Part shown: one piece after another, positions 1 to 9,189 of the stretch
Numbering within the stretch: the stretch's first letter is position 1
How the letters are laid out: each line of letters begins with the position of its first letter
From: Bradyrhizobium sp. RD5-C2
GTDB lineage: Bacteria > Pseudomonadota > Alphaproteobacteria > Rhizobiales > Xanthobacteraceae
NCBI RefSeq assembly: GCF_019972155.1
Contig: NZ_BOVL01000008.1
Location: 233,380 to 297,379 of the forward strand
DNA length: 64,000 nt
Reading direction: 5' to 3'
Notes under the pieces: model-generated
What the model was told of the DNA's origin: nothing
Databases searched by the model: none
The model's input: the letters and a program-made list of their open reading frames with translations, nothing else
Made by a program: the position numbers and the translations under genes

Positions 1-1374
1 AACCTGCTGCTTGACATCAGGCGCGCCGAGAGCGCGACCAGGGCCTATCTGCTGACATCCGCACCACAATACCTGTCCGAATATCAGGCCGCGGCGGCAG
101 GACTCCCGGCCGCGCTCGGTCATCTCCAGATGATGACCGTCGACAATCCGACGCAGGTCGCCAATGCCGCGAAGCTGAAGGCCGCCGTCGAGCAGCGACT
201 CGCCGAATTCGCCCTCGGCGTCGAGCGTGTCAAGAACAACGACGTCGCCACCAGCGTCGACATCCTGCGCAAGGGCACATCGACCGATGCGGTCGAGGCG
301 ATCGCCCGGATCGGCCGCGACATGCGCGCCGAGGAGGATCGCCTGCTGGCGGCGCGCACCGCGACCGCGGACCGGACGCAGGTGCTCGCCTCCTCCGTCA
401 CCATCGCCGGCTCCTGCATGGTGCTGGCGCTCGCCGCCCTCTCTCTCGTGCTGCTGCGGCAATCCTCGCGGGCGCGCGACGACGCCGAGGCCAGGCTGCG
501 CGACAACTACGTCAATCTCGAAACCATCGTCGACGAGCGCACCGCCGACCTGCGCGAGGCCAACGAGGAAATCCAGCGCTTCGCCTATATCGTCAGCCAC
601 GACCTGCGCTCGCCGCTGGTCAACATCATGGGCTTCACCAGCGAACTGGAGGAATTGCGCGGCGACATCTTCAGACGCATCGCCACGCTCAACCGCACCG
701 CATTGCTGGCGCCGGCGATGGAAGATGCGACCGACGTGGCCGAGCCGGAGCTCGAAGGCTCCGACAAGCAGCTATCCGACGATTTCAACGAATCGCTCGG
801 CTTCATCAAATCGTCGATCGCCAAGATGGACCGCCTGATCAGCGCCATCCTCAATCTCACCCGCGAGGGCCGCCGCGAGTTCAAGCCGGTGCGGATCGAT
901 CTCCGCGAGCTGATCGACAGCATCGTCAAGACGGTCGCGCATCAGGCCGCCGAGGCCAATGCGACCGTCGAGATCGGCGCTTTGCCGAATATCGTCAGCG
1001 ACCGCCTCGCGCTGGAGCAGATATTCTCCAACCTGATCGACAATGCACTCAAATACCTCAAGGACGGCGTCCCCGGGGAGATCGCGATCGAGGGCCGCAC
1101 CAAGCTGGGCTTTGCGATCTTCGAAGTGACGGACAACGGCCGCGGCATCGATCCGAAGGACCACCAGCGCATCTTCGATCTGTTCCGCCGGGCCGGAACC
1201 CAGGACAAGCCCGGTCAGGGCATCGGGCTTGCCCATGTCCGCGCACTTGTGCGCAGACTGGGCGGCACCATGTCGGTAGCATCGGAACTTCACAACGGCA
1301 GCACGTTCACCATCACGCTGCCCATCAAATGGTCAGGCAAGAACTCAGGCAAGAACCGGGATAGGGAATCATGA
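1..1374 (+). CDS. CHASE3-type sensor histidine kinase (5' end outside window)
   Basis: The reading frame is open from base 1, so the N-terminus, presumably a first membrane helix, lies outside; 457 residues are visible. Visible residues 1-120 resemble the end of a CHASE3 sensory domain (RRAESATRAYLLT, then a DNPTQ segment). A membrane helix follows near residues 132-154 (VTIAGSCMVLALAALSLVLL). The kinase core has an H-box with His near residue 200 (YIVSHDLRSPL), an N-box (NLIDNALKYL) and G-boxes (DNGRGI, GQGIGLAHV). The segment between the H-box helix and the second DHp helix looks about 45 residues longer than usual. The stop overlaps the next start as ATGA, so it is probably translated with the following receiver gene. 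The signal sensed is unknown. Confidence 0.88.
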   Translation, partial: NLLLDIRRAESATRAYLLTSAPQYLSEYQAAAAGLPAALGHLQMMTVDNPTQVANAAKLKAAVEQRLAEFALGVERVKNNDVATSVDILRKGTSTDAVEAIARIGRDMRAEEDRLLAARTATADRTQVLASSVTIAGSCMVLALAALSLVLLRQSSRARDDAEARLRDNYVNLETIVDERTADLREANEEIQRFAYIVSHDLRSPLVNIMGFTSELEELRGDIFRRIATLNRTALLAPAMEDATDVAEPELEGSDKQLSDDFNESLGFIKSSIAKMDRLISAILNLTREGRREFKPVRIDLRELIDSIVKTVAHQAAEANATVEIGALPNIVSDRLALEQIFSNLIDNALKYLKDGVPGEIAIEGRTKLGFAIFEVTDNGRGIDPKDHQRIFDLFRRAGTQDKPGQGIGLAHVRALVRRLGGTMSVASELHNGSTFTITLPIKWSGKNSGKNRDRES

Positions 1375-1811
1375 GCGATCCAGTCACCATCATCATGATC
1401 GAGGACGACGAGGGCCATGCCCGCCTGATTGAGCGGAATATCCGGCGCTCAGGTGTCAACAATGAGATCGTCCCGTTCACCAACGGTACAGAGGCCGTCA
1501 ACTACCTGTTCGGCAAGGATGGCAGCGCGGTCGAGCGCAAGAACCAGGCCCTGCTCATCCTGCTTGATCTCAATCTGCCTGACATGACCGGCATCGACAT
1601 TCTGAAGCGGGTCAAGGAGAACAAGCATCTCAAGGCGACGCCGGTGGTCGTGCTGACCACCACCGACGACTCCCAGGAGATCAAGCGTTGCTACGAACTC
1701 GGCTGCAACGTCTACATCACCAAGCCGGTGAACTACGAAAGCTTTGCCAACGCCATTCGCCAGCTTGGCCTGTTCTTTTCCGTGATTCAGGTGCCGCCAG
1801 CTTCAATATGA
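1371..1811 (+). CDS. Single-domain response regulator, Rcp1-like
   Basis: A 146-residue receiver domain with no output domain. The acidic pocket (IEDD, residues 10-13), the phosphoacceptor Asp66 (LLDLNLPDMTG), the conserved Thr (VLTTTDD) and the Lys in ITKP are all present. The sequence style, with a GTEAVNYLF helix and the VKENKHLKATPVVVLTTT stretch, is that of Rcp1-like regulators that partner phytochrome or CHASE3 kinases. It overlaps the kinase upstream and the receiver-kinase downstream by 4 bases (ATGA both times). It is probably the phosphoryl shuttle between the two kinases; the direction of flow is inferred. Confidence 0.9.
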   Translation: MSDPVTIIMIEDDEGHARLIERNIRRSGVNNEIVPFTNGTEAVNYLFGKDGSAVERKNQALLILLDLNLPDMTGIDILKRVKENKHLKATPVVVLTTTDDSQEIKRCYELGCNVYITKPVNYESFANAIRQLGLFFSVIQVPPASI

Positions 1812-2899
1812 CCAGCGCAACGCCGACACTGCTCTATATCGACGACGACGCGGCGCTGGCGCGCCTGGTCGAACGCGGGCTGACGCGCGCGGGCTACAAG
1901 GTCGTGCACGCCGCAAGCGGCCAGGACGGTCTCGACCGGCTCGCCCAGGGCGGCATCGACGTCGTCGCGCTCGACCAGTACATGCCCGGCCTCGACGGGC
2001 TTGAGACGCTGGAGCAGATCCTCAAGATCGCGGACGCGCCGCCGGTGGTGTTCGTCACCGCCTCGCAGGATTCGGCGATCGCCGTCACCGCGCTGAAGGC
2101 CGGCGCGGCGGACTATCTGGTCAAGGACGTCAGGGGCGAATTCATCCCCCTGCTCCAGGTCGCGGTGAACGGCGCGATCCGGCGCGCCGCGATCCAGAAG
2201 GCGCGCGACGAGGCCGAGGCCGAGGTGCACGCTTCACGCGACCGCTACGCCGCGCTCGCCGCCGAGCGCGAGGTTCTGTTGCGCGAGGTCAACCATCGTG
2301 TCGGCAATTCGCTGCAGATCATTGCCTCGCTGCTGCACCTGCAGGCCAATTCTTCGACCCAGCAGGACGTCAAGGCGGCGCTCACCAATGCGATGGGCCG
2401 TGTCGCCGCCGTCGCGCAGGTGCATCGCCGCCTCTACACCTCGCACGACTTCAAGACGGTGATGCTCAACCAGTATCTCGAGGCGCTGCTCGAGGATCTC
2501 AGGCGATCGGCCGAAGGCAACAAGATGTCGCGGCTGACGCTGAAGGCCGACCCCGTCGAGATCGATCCGGACCGTGCGGTCGCGATCGGCATCATCGTCA
2601 ACGAGCTGGTGATGAACGCCGTGAAATACGCCTATCCCGACAGCGCCGGCCCGATCCATGTCGAGTTGAAGCCACGGGCGGACGAATTGCAGCTTGCGAT
2701 CAGCGATGAAGGCGTGGGCTTCTCCGACAAGGCCGATCCACGCGGCACCGGCATGGGCCAGCGCATCGTCGCGGCGATGGCCGTCAAGCTCGACGCCAGC
2801 GTCGAGCGCGACCCCAGCCAAAAGGGCACCCGCATCGTGGTGCGGTTCTCCCGCGTCACCCCAGCGCCGGCGAAATCGACAAGCGTCGCCGCCAGTTAG
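1808..2899 (+). CDS. Receiver domain fused to HWE/HisKA_2-type histidine kinase
   Basis: A 363-residue protein. The frame is open further upstream, but the ATG at 1808 overlaps the previous stop as ATGA and starts the receiver directly (LLYIDDDAALARL), so I use it. The receiver occupies residues 1-120 with acceptor Asp56 (ALDQYMPGLDG) and Lys in LVKD. A short coiled linker leads to a HisKA_2-type dimerisation domain (EVNHRVGNSLQIIASLLHL) and an ATPase domain (NELVMNAVKYAYP, DEGVGF, GTGMGQRIV). No transmembrane segment is seen, so it is cytoplasmic. HWE/HisKA_2 kinases with an N-terminal receiver often act in the alphaproteobacterial general stress response; that role is an inference here. Confidence 0.88.
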   Translation: MTSATPTLLYIDDDAALARLVERGLTRAGYKVVHAASGQDGLDRLAQGGIDVVALDQYMPGLDGLETLEQILKIADAPPVVFVTASQDSAIAVTALKAGAADYLVKDVRGEFIPLLQVAVNGAIRRAAIQKARDEAEAEVHASRDRYAALAAEREVLLREVNHRVGNSLQIIASLLHLQANSSTQQDVKAALTNAMGRVAAVAQVHRRLYTSHDFKTVMLNQYLEALLEDLRRSAEGNKMSRLTLKADPVEIDPDRAVAIGIIVNELVMNAVKYAYPDSAGPIHVELKPRADELQLAISDEGVGFSDKADPRGTGMGQRIVAAMAVKLDASVERDPSQKGTRIVVRFSRVTPAPAKSTSVAAS

Positions 2900-3049
2900 G
2901 CCGCCGCCGGCGGACTGATCGAATTTTCGCGCTGGCGTTAACGGCCGCGTCACCCTGTTGTTCGATCGCAGCCGCCTGCCCTGACCGGGTTAAGACAAAT
3001 CTGGGCATTGCTTGCCATGCTTTTCCCCCAGCTTGGCAGGAACGGCACG

Positions 3050-3727
3050 ATGTTCGAGCGCAGGGTGGTTTTTGGAAAGAAGCAGGCGACCGCGGGCGAC
3101 CCTAGGGAGCCCTTGCGTCCGGCACCGGGTGCCGACGGCGCGGCACCCGCCTTTCACAGGAGGCAGTGGGAAGATCCGCGGATCGGGCCGATGCTGCGCG
3201 ATGCGGGGTTCGTGCCCGACGACACAGCCAGCATCGTGCCGACGGCGGACAATCGCCTCGCCGTGTTTGCTGCGGCCAACCAACGGCTGCAGGAGCGCAC
3301 CGAGAGTTTCAACCGTGACATGACGGCGCGCCACGGCCACTGCCGTGCGTTGCCGTTTCTGGTCATCGACCACAAGATCTGGGACGGGTCGCACGGCGCG
3401 TTTCTCTACGCGAAGCTGGATCTGATCGGCTACGACGAGTGGAACGTGATCATGCTGGCGGAGGATCCGCAGACCACGGAAACATGCGGGCTGGCTGGCC
3501 ATCCCGGCTTCCTTCCGGCGGTGACGCAGCTCATGACCGAGCATGTGATCGCGTGGGAGGCGCGGCACAACGCCCTGCTCCAGGAATTCGGAATAGCCAC
3601 GAGCGGCGGCCACCACGTCCCGCACGAGCAATATGAAATGGAAAAGGACGCGTTGCGCCGAGAGATCATCGACAAGGCCGGCTGGATGAAGCTGCGCATC
3701 ATCGACGACCTTCTGAGCAAGAGCTAA
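3050..3727 (+). CDS. Hypothetical protein, 225 aa
   Basis: I do not recognise this protein. The ATG at 3050 (MFERRVVF) is preceded by GGCAGG at a fair distance; a TTG at 3008 and an ATG at 3017 are alternative in-frame starts. No signal peptide or membrane segment is visible. It has a proline-rich N-terminus, a central part with several Trp and acidic residues (VIDHKIWDGSHGAFLYAKLDL), a GLAGHPGF segment and a charged helical C-terminus. It stands alone: the kinase operon ends 150 bases upstream and the next gene converges on it, ending 4 bases away. Coding character is good, so the gene is likely real. Confidence 0.7.
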   Translation: MFERRVVFGKKQATAGDPREPLRPAPGADGAAPAFHRRQWEDPRIGPMLRDAGFVPDDTASIVPTADNRLAVFAAANQRLQERTESFNRDMTARHGHCRALPFLVIDHKIWDGSHGAFLYAKLDLIGYDEWNVIMLAEDPQTTETCGLAGHPGFLPAVTQLMTEHVIAWEARHNALLQEFGIATSGGHHVPHEQYEMEKDALRREIIDKAGWMKLRIIDDLLSKS

Positions 3728-3731
3728 ACCC

Positions 3732-4097
3732 TCAATCAGCCCGATCGCGGTGCCGCCGCGGGCGATGCAGACGGCAATCCTGACATGGCGCGCCGAAGAT
3801 CACCTGCGACGGATAGGGCCGCGCGGAGTGGTACGGCGTCGAGCCGAACAGACCCGCTGCGCCGAAGCCCGCGCTGAAGGGATCGGCGGCGAAGCTGCCC
3901 GGAAAGGAGCCGTTGCTGCGGAAATCGCGATCGTCGTTCCTGCCGTCGAAATATGCACCGCCGGTGCTGCCGTAACGCAGCGGCCGTTGCGGCGCCAAGT
4001 CATGAGACAGGTTCTGGGCCGAGGCAGCGGCGGTGCCGAGCGCGATGGCAGCGCAGGCGATCAATGCTCTGATAGCGGTCATGGCCAAGGCCTTCAT
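3732..4097 (-). CDS. Small exported hypothetical protein, last gene of RND operon
   Basis: A 121-residue protein. The ATG at 4097 overlaps the stop of the preceding gene as ATGA. A typical signal peptide (MKALAMTAIRALIACAAIAL, then ASAQ) suggests Sec export with cleavage after ASA. The mature part is rich in Gly, Phe, Ser and Asp (FRSNGSFPGSFAADPFSAGF) and ends in a CQDC pair and an Arg/His-rich tail. It has no recognised domain. Its position as the last of six tightly coupled genes suggests a periplasmic accessory of the efflux system, but this rests on context only. Confidence 0.65.
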   Translation of the reverse strand: MKALAMTAIRALIACAAIALGTAAASAQNLSHDLAPQRPLRYGSTGGAYFDGRNDDRDFRSNGSFPGSFAADPFSAGFGAAGLFGSTPYHSARPYPSQVIFGAPCQDCRLHRPRRHRDRAD

Positions 4098-4417
4098 TGC
4101 GGAATGGTCCCCCAATCACCCTTCCAGGCGATCAGGCGTCCCTTGCCGAATTGCAGATAGAGCCCGTCGCTGCGCCGCGACAGCACGCTGCCCCTGACAT
4201 TGGGCAGCGCGACGAACAATTCATTGCCCGGCGTGCCGCGGACATAGTTCAGGGGAACGCCGAGCGACTGGCTGGCCTGGTCGGCGCTCATGCCGAAGGC
4301 GAGCGGAATGCTGTTGGGTGGCCGCTGCTGCGCCCGGGCCGCGCCGGCCGGCGCGCCCAGCGCGATGACGAGGGTAACGACGAACAGTGTGACGAACCGC
4401 TGCATGACCGACCTCAT
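4094..4417 (-). CDS. Small exported hypothetical protein coupled to RND operon
   Basis: A 107-residue protein whose ATG overlaps the outer-membrane-factor stop (ATGA). The N-terminal hydrophobic stretch (FVTLFVVTLVIALGAPAGAA then RAQ) is a signal peptide. The mature region (IPLAFGMSADQASQSLGVPLNYV, then GNELFVALPNVRG and LYLQFGKGRLIAWKGDWG) resembles small periplasmic proteins with a SmpA/BamE-like pattern: a helix that pairs substrate-dependent alternatives followed by a beta meander with a terminal Trp. That resemblance is weak and by eye only. It is coupled on both sides within the efflux operon. Confidence 0.7.
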   Translation of the reverse strand: MRSVMQRFVTLFVVTLVIALGAPAGAARAQQRPPNSIPLAFGMSADQASQSLGVPLNYVRGTPGNELFVALPNVRGSVLSRRSDGLYLQFGKGRLIAWKGDWGTIPQ

Positions 4418-5901
4418 GGCACTGCCGCCGCGAGCGTGCCGGCCGGCGTCCAGCCACCGCCCAGCGCCTGGAACAGGCTGCTTGCCGCCAGCAGCTTGTT
4501 GAGCCGCACCGTCACGAGGTTGAGTTCAGCCGTGAACAGCGTCTGCTGCGTCTGCAGCACCGTGATGAGATTGACCGTGCCGCCGCGCAGCTGCGTCTCG
4601 GAAACCTCGAACGCCTTGCGCGAGCTCGCCACCACGTCGGACTGCAGCCGCTCCTGCAGCGTGTACTTCTGCAACGCGATCAGCGCCTTCTCGACATCGG
4701 CGAAGGCCGACAGCACCGCCTTGCGATAGGCCTGCAGGTTTTGCAATTGCTGGCCCTTGGCGAGCTTGAACTGGCTCTCCAGCAGGAAGCCGTCGAACAG
4801 CGGCTGGGTCAGCCCGGCGGCGAGCGTGTAGTACCAGGCGCCCGGCGCAAACAGCGAGGCGAGCGCCGCGCTCTGGAAGCCCGTGGTGCCGGTCAGCTGG
4901 ATCTGCGGAAAGAACGCCGCGCGCGCCGCATCGACACTGAAATTGGAGGCCGCGAGCTGCGCCTCGGCCTGGCGGACGTCAGGCCGCTGGTAGAGCAGTT
5001 CCGACGGCATCCCCGGCGTAATGCGCGGCACCGAGATCTGCGTGGTGCTGCCGCCGCGCACCGCGAAATCAGCCGGTGCGCGCGCAACCAGCAGCGCGAG
5101 CGCGGCGGTGTTTTGCCCCAGCGTCACCTCGAGCGGCGGGATCGCCGCGCGCTGCGTGGCGACCAGCGCCTCCTGCTGCGACAGGTCAAGCTGCGAGGCG
5201 GTACCGCCGGCGAATTGCGACTTGATCAAAGCCAGGATGCGCTCGGCCGCCGCCAGATTGCGCCGGGTGGCCTTGATCTGGTCCTGCGCCGCCAGCACCT
5301 GGAAGTAGGTGTTGGCCACCGTCGCCATCGTGGTCAGCGCGACCACCTCGCGATTGTAGCGTGCGCTGGTTGCGCTCTCCTCCGACGCCGACAGCGTCGC
5401 GCGGTTCTTGCCCCAGAAATCGACGATGTAGCTCGCGCTCAGCCCCAGACTGTACTGCGAGAACGTCCCGCTGCTCCCGCCGAGCAATGAACTCGATCCC
5501 GTCGCGACCTTCTGACGCTCGGCATTCGCCGATCCCGAGATCGACGGCAGCAGCGCGGCGCCGGACACGCCGGCCTGCGCGTCCGCCTGCACGATCTGGG
5601 CGATCGCCACCGCGATATCGAGATTGTATTGCTGCGCAGACTCCATCAGCCCGGTCAGCTCGGGCGAGCGGAAGCCGCGCCACCAGGCGAGCGCCGGAAC
5701 GGCGGCGTCGGCATCACCCTTGGCCGCGGCGCGATAGCTTGCCGGCACTTCGAGACTGAGCTCGGGCTTCTCCACCCCGGGAATGCAGCCGGTCAGGCCA
5801 AGGCTCAGACCAAGGCTGAGGCCGCCGAACGCGGCCACGCGCCGAAACCGGACCGGTTTCCGCAAGATTCGAAAACTATGCAACGCTGCACCTGTCGGCA
5901 T
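4414..5901 (-). CDS. RND efflux outer membrane lipoprotein, NodT/OprM family
   Basis: A 495-residue outer-membrane channel of the TolC/OprM class. The N-terminus carries a signal sequence and lipobox (LGLTGC), so it is probably lipidated at Cys38. Two repeated TolC-type halves are visible: the helix with YNLDIAVAIAQIVQADAQAG and [16 protein letters not shown], and in the second half RPDVRQAEAQLAASNFSVDAARAAFFPQIQLTG. Length is normal for the family. It starts one base after the end of the second pump gene and overlaps the next small gene by 4 bases. It completes the tripartite pump by providing the exit duct. Confidence 0.92.
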   Translation of the reverse strand: MPTGAALHSFRILRKPVRFRRVAAFGGLSLGLSLGLTGCIPGVEKPELSLEVPASYRAAAKGDADAAVPALAWWRGFRSPELTGLMESAQQYNLDIAVAIAQIVQADAQAGVSGAALLPSISGSANAERQKVATGSSSLLGGSSGTFSQYSLGLSASYIVDFWGKNRATLSASEESATSARYNREVVALTTMATVANTYFQVLAAQDQIKATRRNLAAAERILALIKSQFAGGTASQLDLSQQEALVATQRAAIPPLEVTLGQNTAALALLVARAPADFAVRGGSTTQISVPRITPGMPSELLYQRPDVRQAEAQLAASNFSVDAARAAFFPQIQLTGTTGFQSAALASLFAPGAWYYTLAAGLTQPLFDGFLLESQFKLAKGQQLQNLQAYRKAVLSAFADVEKALIALQKYTLQERLQSDVVASSRKAFEVSETQLRGGTVNLITVLQTQQTLFTAELNLVTVRLNKLLAASSLFQALGGGWTPAGTLAAAVP

Positions 5902-8900
5902 TTACTCGCCCGGTTGAAGTGAGGAGCCCGGCATCCGCACGGCGCCGCCGCGGCGGACGCGCAGGGCCCACAAGCGGAACCGGTCGAGATAGAGGTAAAT
6001 CACCGGCGTCGTGTAGAGCGTCAGGACCTGGCTCAGGATCAGGCCGCCGACGATGGCGATGCCGAGCGGCTGCCGCAGCTCGCCGCCGTCGCCCATCCCG
6101 ACGGCGAGCGGCACCGCGCCGAGCAGCGCGGCCATCGTCGTCATCATGATGGGACGGAAGCGCAGCAGGCATGCCTCCTTGATCGCCTCGAGCGGCTCCA
6201 GCCCGCGCCTGCGTTCCGCGTCCAGCGCAAAGTCGATCATCATGATGGCGTTCTTCTTCACAATGCCGATCAGCAGGATGACGCCGATCAGCGCCATGAT
6301 ACTGAACTCGGTCTTGAATGCCATCAGCGCCAGCAAGGCACCCACACCTGCAGAGGGCAGTGTGGACAAGATGGTCAGCGGATGGACGTAGCTCTCATAG
6401 AGCACGCCCAGCACGATGTAGATCGTGACGATCGCGGCCAGGATCAGGAACGGCTGGTTGCTCAGCGAATCCTGGAACGCCTTCGCCGAGCCCTGGAAGG
6501 TGCCGCGGATCGTGGCCGGGACGCCGATCCGGTTCATCGTCGCCTCGATACTGCCGACCGCGGTGCTCAGCGACACGTTCGGCGGCAGGTTGAACGAGAT
6601 GGTGTTGGCGACCAGGAGGCCCTGGTGGTTGACCGCAAGCGGCGTCGCGCCCTGCTTGAACGCCGCCACCGCCGACAGCGGGATCATGGTCTCGCTGTTG
6701 GTCGAGACCGCCGATCCGGTCGAGGCCACGCCCTTCCCGGTCGAGCCGATCGAATTGGTGGCCTGGTTGCGCGCGGCCTGGGCATTGGCCGAACTGGCCG
6801 CGCTCGAGGCTCCCGACGCCACCACGGTGCCCGCCACCGCGTTGGTCGATTGCGAGCCGCCGACCGATCCGCCCGACGTGCTGATATAGACGTCCTTCAG
6901 CGTCTCGGGGTTCTGCCAGTAGCGCGGTGCGACCTCCATGATGACGTGATACTGGTTGCGCGCGACATAGATCGTCGACACCTGACGCTGGCCGAAGGCG
7001 TCGTAGAGAGTGTTGTCGATCTGGCTCACCGTGATGCCGAGCCGGGCCGCGGCATCGCGGTCGATCACGAGGTCGGATTCCAGGCCCTTGTTCTGCTGGT
7101 CGCTGTTGACGTCGGCGAGGTTCGGATCGCGCTGCATGGCCGCCGCAATCTTCGGCGTCCAGTCATTGAGCTCCTCCAGCGTCGATCCCTGCAGCGAGTA
7201 CTGATACTGCGCATTCGAGGCCCTGCCCCCGACCCTGATGTCCTGCACCGCCTGCAGGAACAGGCTCGCGCCGGGCACCACCGCCATCTCCCGGCGCAGC
7301 CGTGAAATCACGCCGTCGGCCCCAATTTTGCGCTGGTCGAGCGGGCGCAGCGAGACGAACACGAAACCGGAATTGGTCTGGCCGCCGCCGGTGAAGCCGA
7401 CCACCGTCTCGACCGCCGGATCGCGCTTGATGATGCCGACGAACTGCGCGAGCTTCTGCTGCATCAACTGGAACGACACGCTCTGGTCGGCCTGGATCGA
7501 GCCGACCAGCCGCCCGGTGTCCTGCTGCGGGAAGAAGCCCTTCGGGATCACATCGTAGAGATAGAAGTTGAGGCCGAACACCGCCGCCAGGATCAGCATC
7601 ACCGACAGTGGATGCGCCAGCGCCGCGGTCAGCGTCCTGCGGTAGAAGTTCAGCATCGCCTCGAAGAAGCGCTCGCTGGCCCAATAGAGCCGGCCGTGGC
7701 CGCCGCGGTCCGGCTTGAGCAGCACCGCGCACATCATCGGGGTGGTCGCCAGCGAGACCGCGAGCGAGATCAGGATCGAGATCGAGATCGTCATCGCGAA
7801 TTCGCGGAACAGCCGCCCGACGATGCCGGCCATCAACAGGATCGGGATGAACACCGCGATCAGCGAGATGCTCATCGACAGCACGGTAAAGCCGACCTCG
7901 TTGGCGCCCTTCAGCGCTGCTTCGAGCGGGCTCAGGCCCTCCTCGATGTAGCGGGTGACGTTCTCCAGCACGACGATGGCGTCGTCGACCACGAAGCCGG
8001 TCGCGACCGTCAGCGCCATCAGCGACAGATTGTCGAGGCTGTAGCCGATCAGGTACATCGCCCCGAAAGTCGCCACCAGCGACACCGAGACCGCCACCAC
8101 CGGAATGAGGGTGGCGCGCAAATTGCGCAGGAACGCGAACACCACGATGATGACCAGCATCACCGCCAGGACCAGCGTCCGTTCGACGTCGCGGAGCGAG
8201 GTGCGGATGGTCGTCGAGCGGTCGACCGCCAAGCCGATGTCGATCGCCGGCGAAATCGAGGCCTGCAATTGCGGCATCAGCCCCTTTACCAGGTCGACGG
8301 TACTGATGATGTTGGCGTTCGGCTGCCGGTAGAGGATCAGCAGCACCGCCGGCTTGCCGTTGGCGAGCCCGGCATTGCGCAGGTTCTCGACGCCGTCGGC
8401 CACCTCACCGACGTCGGAGAGATGAACCGGGGCGCCATTGCGGTAGGCCACGATCAGCGATCTGTAGTCGTCGGCCTTGTTGGCTTGGTCGTTGGCGTAG
8501 ACCTGGTAGCGCTGGTCGCCCACATCGATACCGCCCTTGGGGCTGTGGGCATTGGCGCTCGACAGCGCCGCGCGGACGTCTTCCAGACCGATGCCGTATT
8601 TGTAGAGCGCCTGCGGGATCAGATCGACGCGCACGGCAGGCAGCGAGCTGCCGCCGACCACGACCTCGCCGATACCCTCGACCTGCGACAGCTTCTGCGC
8701 CAGCACCGTGGAGGCGGCGTCGTAGAGAGCGCCGCGGGTCAGCGTATCCGACGTCAGCGTCAGGATCAGGATCGGCGCGTCGGCCGGGTTGACCTTGCGG
8801 TAGGTCGGATTGCTGCGCAGGCTGGTCGGCAGATCGGCCCGCGCCGCATTGATTGCGGCCTGCACGTCCCGCGCCGCGCCGTTGATGTCGCGGTTCAACC

Positions 8901-9186
8901 CGAACTGCAGCGTGATCCGGGTCGAGCCGACCGAGCTCGACGACGTCATTTCAGTCACATCGGCGATCTGACCGAGATGCCGCTCAAGCGGGCTGGCGAC
9001 CGTGGTTGCGACGTCCTGCGGGCTGGCGCCGGGCAGCGTCGCCTGCACCGAGATGGTCGGAAAATCCACTTGCGGTAGCGGCGACACCGGCAGCTTGAAG
9101 AACGCGACAAGGCCGGCCGCCGCAAGCCCGAACGTCAACAGCGTGGTTGCGACCGGCCGGCGGATGAAGGGCGTTGACGGATCCAT
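5902..9186 (-). CDS. RND efflux pump subunit, MdtC-like, with low-complexity insert
   Basis: A 1094-residue inner-membrane RND transporter. It begins with the usual RND N-terminus (PFIRRPVATTLLTFGLAAAG) and has the proton-relay Asp pair ([15 protein letters not shown]) in the fourth helix and the terminal RFRPIMMTTMAALLGA motif. It follows the first pump gene by 3 bases; two different RND subunits in tandem behind one adaptor is the MdtABC arrangement, where MdtB and MdtC form a heterotrimer. Unlike its partner, it carries about 65 residues of Ser/Ala/Gly/Thr-rich sequence at about residues 768-832 (bases 6690-6885) in the second periplasmic domain, just before the conserved IPLSAVAAF strand. 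This insert accounts for the extra length. Confidence 0.93.
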   Translation of the reverse strand: MDPSTPFIRRPVATTLLTFGLAAAGLVAFFKLPVSPLPQVDFPTISVQATLPGASPQDVATTVASPLERHLGQIADVTEMTSSSSVGSTRITLQFGLNRDINGAARDVQAAINAARADLPTSLRSNPTYRKVNPADAPILILTLTSDTLTRGALYDAASTVLAQKLSQVEGIGEVVVGGSSLPAVRVDLIPQALYKYGIGLEDVRAALSSANAHSPKGGIDVGDQRYQVYANDQANKADDYRSLIVAYRNGAPVHLSDVGEVADGVENLRNAGLANGKPAVLLILYRQPNANIISTVDLVKGLMPQLQASISPAIDIGLAVDRSTTIRTSLRDVERTLVLAVMLVIIVVFAFLRNLRATLIPVVAVSVSLVATFGAMYLIGYSLDNLSLMALTVATGFVVDDAIVVLENVTRYIEEGLSPLEAALKGANEVGFTVLSMSISLIAVFIPILLMAGIVGRLFREFAMTISISILISLAVSLATTPMMCAVLLKPDRGGHGRLYWASERFFEAMLNFYRRTLTAALAHPLSVMLILAAVFGLNFYLYDVIPKGFFPQQDTGRLVGSIQADQSVSFQLMQQKLAQFVGIIKRDPAVETVVGFTGGGQTNSGFVFVSLRPLDQRKIGADGVISRLRREMAVVPGASLFLQAVQDIRVGGRASNAQYQYSLQGSTLEELNDWTPKIAAAMQRDPNLADVNSDQQNKGLESDLVIDRDAAARLGITVSQIDNTLYDAFGQRQVSTIYVARNQYHVIMEVAPRYWQNPETLKDVYISTSGGSVGGSQSTNAVAGTVVASGASSAASSANAQAARNQATNSIGSTGKGVASTGSAVSTNSETMIPLSAVAAFKQGATPLAVNHQGLLVANTISFNLPPNVSLSTAVGSIEATMNRIGVPATIRGTFQGSAKAFQDSLSNQPFLILAAIVTIYIVLGVLYESYVHPLTILSTLPSAGVGALLALMAFKTEFSIMALIGVILLIGIVKKNAIMMIDFALDAERRRGLEPLEAIKEACLLRFRPIMMTTMAALLGAVPLAVGMGDGGELRQPLGIAIVGGLILSQVLTLYTTPVIYLYLDRFRLWALRVRRGGAVRMPGSSLQPGE

Positions 9187-9189
9187 GGC

